Positions 32,902-34,988 of a stretch of DNA of 34,988 bases are shown here, piece by piece. Each line of letters starts with the position of its first letter. Within the stretch, counting starts at the first letter, position 1. The stretch is from positions 1-34,988 of the forward strand of contig DASVDW010000020.1 in the NCBI GenBank assembly GCA_036380925.1, in the 5' to 3' direction. The stretch comes from JAICLV01 sp036380925 (lineage in GTDB: Bacteria; Actinomycetota; Actinomycetes; Acidothermales; Acidothermaceae). Under the pieces are notes generated by a model. That model ran no database searches. It saw only the letters and a list, made by a program, of their open reading frames with translations, and had not been told where the DNA came from. The position numbers and the translations under genes are program-made.

Positions 32902-33330
32902 ATGACCGCATCGCCTCGAGCAGTCGAACTCGTGACCGCAGCGGCGCTCGCCGCCGCCGACAAACTTGGCCAACACATCGAGGCGTTCGACGTCAGCGAT
33001 CGGCTTGCCATCACCGACGCGTTCGTGCTCGCCTCCGCCCCGAACGACCGGCAGGTCAAGGCGATCGTCGACGAGATCGAGGAGCGGCTGCGCGCCCTTG
33101 ACGCGAAACCGGTGCGTCGCGAAGGCCAGCAAGAGGGCCGCTGGGTGTTGCTCGACTACGGCGACATCGTGGTGCACGTGCAGCACGCCGAGGAGCGGGT
33201 GTTTTACGCGCTCGAGCGGCTGTGGAAGGACTGCCCGGTCATCGCCCTGCCGGCCGAGGCGACGGCGTCGAACGGTCGTCGGCACGAATTCGACGACGAC
33301 GCTGAATCGGCCGTCGCGAGCGGCTCCTAA
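32902..33330 (+). CDS. rsfS: Ribosomal silencing factor RsfS
   Basis: Binds L14 of the 50S subunit and blocks joining to 30S under nutrient limitation. The 142-aa product has the full family core: AADKLGQHIEAFDVSDRLAI, TDAFVLASAPNDRQVKAIVD, EGRWVLLDYGDIVVHVQH and ERVFYALERLWKDCP, plus an acidic tail of about 30 residues. ATG 32902 is at the family's normal start. The 89 bases upstream contain no gene. Confidence 0.95.
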   Translation: MTASPRAVELVTAAALAAADKLGQHIEAFDVSDRLAITDAFVLASAPNDRQVKAIVDEIEERLRALDAKPVRREGQQEGRWVLLDYGDIVVHVQHAEERVFYALERLWKDCPVIALPAEATASNGRRHEFDDDAESAVASGS

Positions 33331-33341
33331 GGCGTTCGTCG

Positions 33342-33986
33342 GTGGCCGGCTTCTCGCCGCGGCGCGTCGTCGTCTGGAGACACGGCCAGACCGCGTGGAA
33401 CGCGGGTTACCGATTCCAAGGCCAGCTCGACATCGAGTTGGACGACGTGGGGCGCGCGCAAGCGGCGCGCGCCGCTCGGCTGCTCGCCGCGTTGTCGCCG
33501 TCCGCGATCATCTCGTCGGACTTGACGCGAGCGCGTGAGACGGCAGACGCGCTGGCGTCGGTGACCGGGCTGCCGGTGGCCCTGGACAAGCGGCTGCGCG
33601 AGATCGACGTCGGCTCGTGGTCGGGGCTGACCTTCGCCGAGGTGTCGGAGCGCTTTCCGGCCGAGGCGGCCGAGTGGGCCGACGGCGGCGAAGGACGACG
33701 CGGGGGCGGCGAGTCGCTGGTCGAGGTGGGGGCGCGGGCGTTCGAGGCGGTGTCCGAGGCGCTCGCCGGCGTGTCGGCGGGGGAGACGCTGGTGGTGGCG
33801 ACGCACGGCGCCTGCGGGCGCGCGGTGATCGCGTCGCTGATCGGCTTGCCCACGTCTTCTTGGCGTTCGTTGGGGTCGCTGGCCAACTGCAGCTGGTCGA
33901 TCGTCCGCGAGACGCCGCGCGGCTGGCGGCTGGCGGAGCACAACGCCGGCACGCTGCCGGAACCGGTGGTCGGCGACGACGTTTAG
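33342..33986 (+). CDS. Histidine phosphatase family protein (GpgP-like)
   Basis: Phosphoglycerate-mutase-fold phosphatase. The 214-aa product has the catalytic R13-H14-G15-Q-T motif, the second-arginine region SSDLTRARETADAL, the acid/base region LREIDVGSWSG and the second catalytic H155 in VVATHGACGR. In Mycobacterium tuberculosis the gene next to rsfS and nadD encodes glucosyl-3-phosphoglycerate phosphatase (GpgP); the same order here suggests that function, but the substrate cannot be read from the sequence. GTG 33342, 11 bases after rsfS. Confidence 0.88.
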   Translation: MAGFSPRRVVVWRHGQTAWNAGYRFQGQLDIELDDVGRAQAARAARLLAALSPSAIISSDLTRARETADALASVTGLPVALDKRLREIDVGSWSGLTFAEVSERFPAEAAEWADGGEGRRGGGESLVEVGARAFEAVSEALAGVSAGETLVVATHGACGRAVIASLIGLPTSSWRSLGSLANCSWSIVRETPRGWRLAEHNAGTLPEPVVGDDV

Positions 33987-34025
33987 CCGGTGGCCGCTCG
34001 GCGGAGATCACCGTCAGTGGTCCGC

Positions 34026-34031
34026 TAGACT
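34026..34031 (+). promoter_or_regulatory. Candidate -10 element for the tRNA-Ala gene
   Basis: TAGACT fits TANNNT and lies 35 bases before the tRNA 5' end, a plausible distance for a short precursor leader. No convincing -35 is seen. Confidence 0.35.
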
Positions 34032-34066
34032 GCTCCGCGTTCGCCGCCCTCGCAACTGTGGGCGTC

Positions 34067-34139
34067 GGGGCTATAGCTCAGCTGGTAGAGCACTTGTCTG
34101 GCAGACAAGGGGTCAGGGGTTCGAGTCCCCTTAGCTCCA
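34067..34139 (+). tRNA. tRNA-Ala (anticodon GGC)
   Basis: The 73-base cloverleaf has acceptor stem GGGGCTA with TAGCTCC (one G-T pair), D stem GCTC/GAGC, anticodon stem CTTGT/ACAAG with loop CTGGCAG and anticodon GGC at 34100-34102 (reads GCC/GCT alanine codons), and T arm GGGG-TTCGAGT-CCCC. Discriminator A is at 34139. CCA is not encoded; the next bases are CTTA. Insertion-sequence debris starts immediately after. Confidence 0.96.
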
Positions 34140-34147
34140 CTTATGTG

Positions 34148-34185
34148 ATGTCGCAGGACATCGTGGACTCCTGTCGCAGGACATC
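34148..34185. repeat. Direct repeat TGTCGCAGGACATC at the IS remnant end
   Basis: TGTCGCAGGACATC occurs at 34148-34161 and again at 34172-34185. Each copy is itself a near-palindrome (GATGTC-GCAG-GACATC in the first). Such paired motifs are found in the terminal non-coding part of actinobacterial IS481-type elements. They begin only 9 bases after the tRNA. Confidence 0.6.
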
Positions 34186-34195
34186 CCGGACAAGG

Positions 34196-34405
34196 TTAGG
34201 TCTTGTTGCGGGTTTGGTAGTTGCGGTTCGGGTTGATCGTGTAGTCGCCGAGGAGTTGTCCGGCGAGGTTGAGCACTCGGATTTCGCGGTCGTTGACGAG
34301 CATTCGGACGCGGGCGCCGGCGAAGCGGCGTCCGACGCCGAGGTGTCGGATTTGGCCGGCGTAGCGGATGGTGAGTTTGCCGTCGAGGTTGAAGCGCCCC
34401 AGGTT
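34196..34405 (-). pseudogene. IS481-family transposase, C-terminal fragment
   Basis: Minus-strand frame GRFNLDGKLTIRYAGQIRHL, then VGRRFAGARVRMLVNDREIRVLNLAGQLLGDYTINPNRNYQ, matches the C-terminal domain of IS481-type DDE transposases (GKLTxRxxGRxxHIxVGR; DPxRxYQ). The catalytic domain is absent, so it is not functional. An in-frame ATG at 34444 exists, but the first 15 residues are not transposase-like. The upstream part appears cut off by the neighbouring IS3-like element. Confidence 0.75.
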
Positions 34406-34456
34406 TGATGCCGCATCCTTTTGAGTTGGAAGGATGCACGTCATGCCGAAGAAGAT

Positions 34457-34480
34457 TGAACCGTCCCCGGTTCTTTGCCG
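34457..34480. mobile_element. Probable terminal inverted repeat of an IS3-family element
   Basis: TGAACCGTCCCCGGTTCTTTGCCG resembles the TGAACCG(C/T)CCCGG ends of many IS3-group elements and lies just beyond the transposase stop codon (34484), where the right end is expected. The other end is not in the window. Confidence 0.6.
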
Positions 34481-34483
34481 CTC

Positions 34484-34813
34484 CTATATGGGTGCCAGGG
34501 CCTTCTCGGCTTCCGGGTTGAGCTGAGCGTAGTAGGCGGCCTCGTATTCGTCAGGCGGGATGTCGCCGAGCCGGCTGTGCAGGCGTTCGGTGTTGTACCA
34601 GTCGACCCATTCGGAGCTGACCCATTCGACGTCGTCGAGTTGGCGCAGCGGGCCATTGCGAAACGGCGAGTCGTCGCGGATGGCCTCGTTCTTGAACAGC
34701 CCGATGGTCGACTCGGCCAGCGCGTTGTCGAACGCGTCCCCGATCGTCCCGATCGACGCGGCGATCCCATCGAGGGCGAGGGTCTCGGCTAAATGCACGC
34801 TGGTGAATTGCGT
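34484..34813 (-). pseudogene. IS3-family transposase (OrfB), C-terminal fragment
   Basis: Minus-strand sequence TQFTSVHLAETLALDGIAAS, IGTIGDAFDNALAESTIGLF, WVSSEWVDWYNTERLHSRLG and IPPDEYEAAYYAQ is the end of an IS3-type rve integrase domain, with the second Asp (GDAFDN) and the Glu (ALAESTIG) of the DDE triad, but the first Asp and all N-terminal parts are missing. The open frame continues to an ATG at 34942, but that extension is an out-of-frame reading of an IS30 gene. Truncated and inactive. Confidence 0.8.
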
Positions 34814-34817
34814 GAGT

Positions 34818-34988
34818 TCAACCGGTCGTTGCAACACCGGGTTGTTGAAGTGAGCGTAGCTGGTCGTCGAATACTTCGGCGGGAGTGCGCCAGTCGAGGA
34901 CCTTGCGAGGCCGGTTGTTGAGGGCGAGCGCGACGGCGGCAAGGTCGTCGGCGGACCACCTGGATAGATCAGTGCCCTTCGGAAAGTA
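34818..34988 (-). pseudogene. IS30-family transposase, C-terminal end (runs off window)
   Basis: Minus-strand frame from the window edge reads YFPKGTDLSRWSADDLAAVA, LALNNRPRKVLDWRTPAEVF and LQQPGVATTG, then stop (34818-34820). This is the characteristic C-terminus of IS30 transposases (LNxRPRKxLxWxTPAE). The end is intact; the rest, if present, is outside the window, so this may be the 3' end of a complete gene rather than a true pseudogene. It abuts the IS3-like fragment, which suggests insertion into it. Confidence 0.75.

Noticed and set aside
34484..34942. A single 152-codon transposase gene
   Set aside because: Only the part up to about 34813 is IS3-like; the first 44 codons are an out-of-frame reading of the IS30 C-terminus, so the open frame is a chimera made by insertion.
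34067..34988. An integrated phage or conjugative element at tRNA-Ala
   Set aside because: No integrase, no repeat of the tRNA 3' end and no phage genes in the window; only transposase remnants are visible.

Overview
The window is about 35 kb of high-GC, densely packed DNA with many GTG starts and 4-bp stop/start overlaps. The gene order mreC-mreD-mrdA-rodA, two radical-SAM-family genes, rne, rplU-rpmA-obg, proB, proA, nadD, LCP-like gene, rsfS, histidine phosphatase is a core chromosomal order of Actinomycetia (Streptomyces, Frankia and Mycobacterium relatives). MreC/D and RodA imply lateral-wall (rod or filament) synthesis. Genus and species cannot be fixed from the sequence alone.

Layout. 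1-5.3 kb: cell elongation genes mreC, mreD, mrdA (PBP2) and rodA. 5.4-10.8 kb: TIGR03960-type B12-binding radical SAM protein, its TIGR03936 partner, and a ribonuclease E/G with a long disordered N-terminus. 10.9-23.1 kb: an accessory block between rne and rplU, which are normally close neighbours. It opens with a 62-aa protein carrying a classical C2H2 zinc-finger pattern. A minus-strand group follows (lysR, coxG, a CtaG-type membrane protein, xdhC/coxI), divergent from coxM-coxS-coxL, an XdhC-YHS fusion and coxD (MoxR ATPase). Last come minus-strand coxE (VWA protein) and a beta-propeller lipoprotein. CoxL carries the form I signature AYACSFR, so this is a true aerobic Mo-Cu carbon monoxide dehydrogenase locus, probably used to oxidise trace CO as an energy supplement.

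23.1-27.0 kb: rplU-rpmA with a recognisable promoter, two hairpins, obg, proB and a conserved small protein. 27.1-29.3 kb: a CopB-type (CPH) copper P-type ATPase preceded by a perfect CsoR-like palindrome, placed directly ahead of proA. 29.3-34.0 kb: proA, nadD (its 3' half has unusually low GC), an LCP/LytR_C-like membrane protein, rsfS and a histidine phosphatase. 34.07 kb: tRNA-Ala(GGC). Its 3' end abuts a pile of three insertion-sequence remnants (IS481-, IS3- and IS30-like) that runs off the window.

The most interesting part is the CO dehydrogenase block. Three accessory genes carry domains plausibly linked to copper or metal handling (XdhC-YHS fusion, CtaG-like protein, CoxD/CoxE pair), which suggests a specialised route for building the CuSMo centre. 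All functions are inferred from motifs and gene order; no database search was run.
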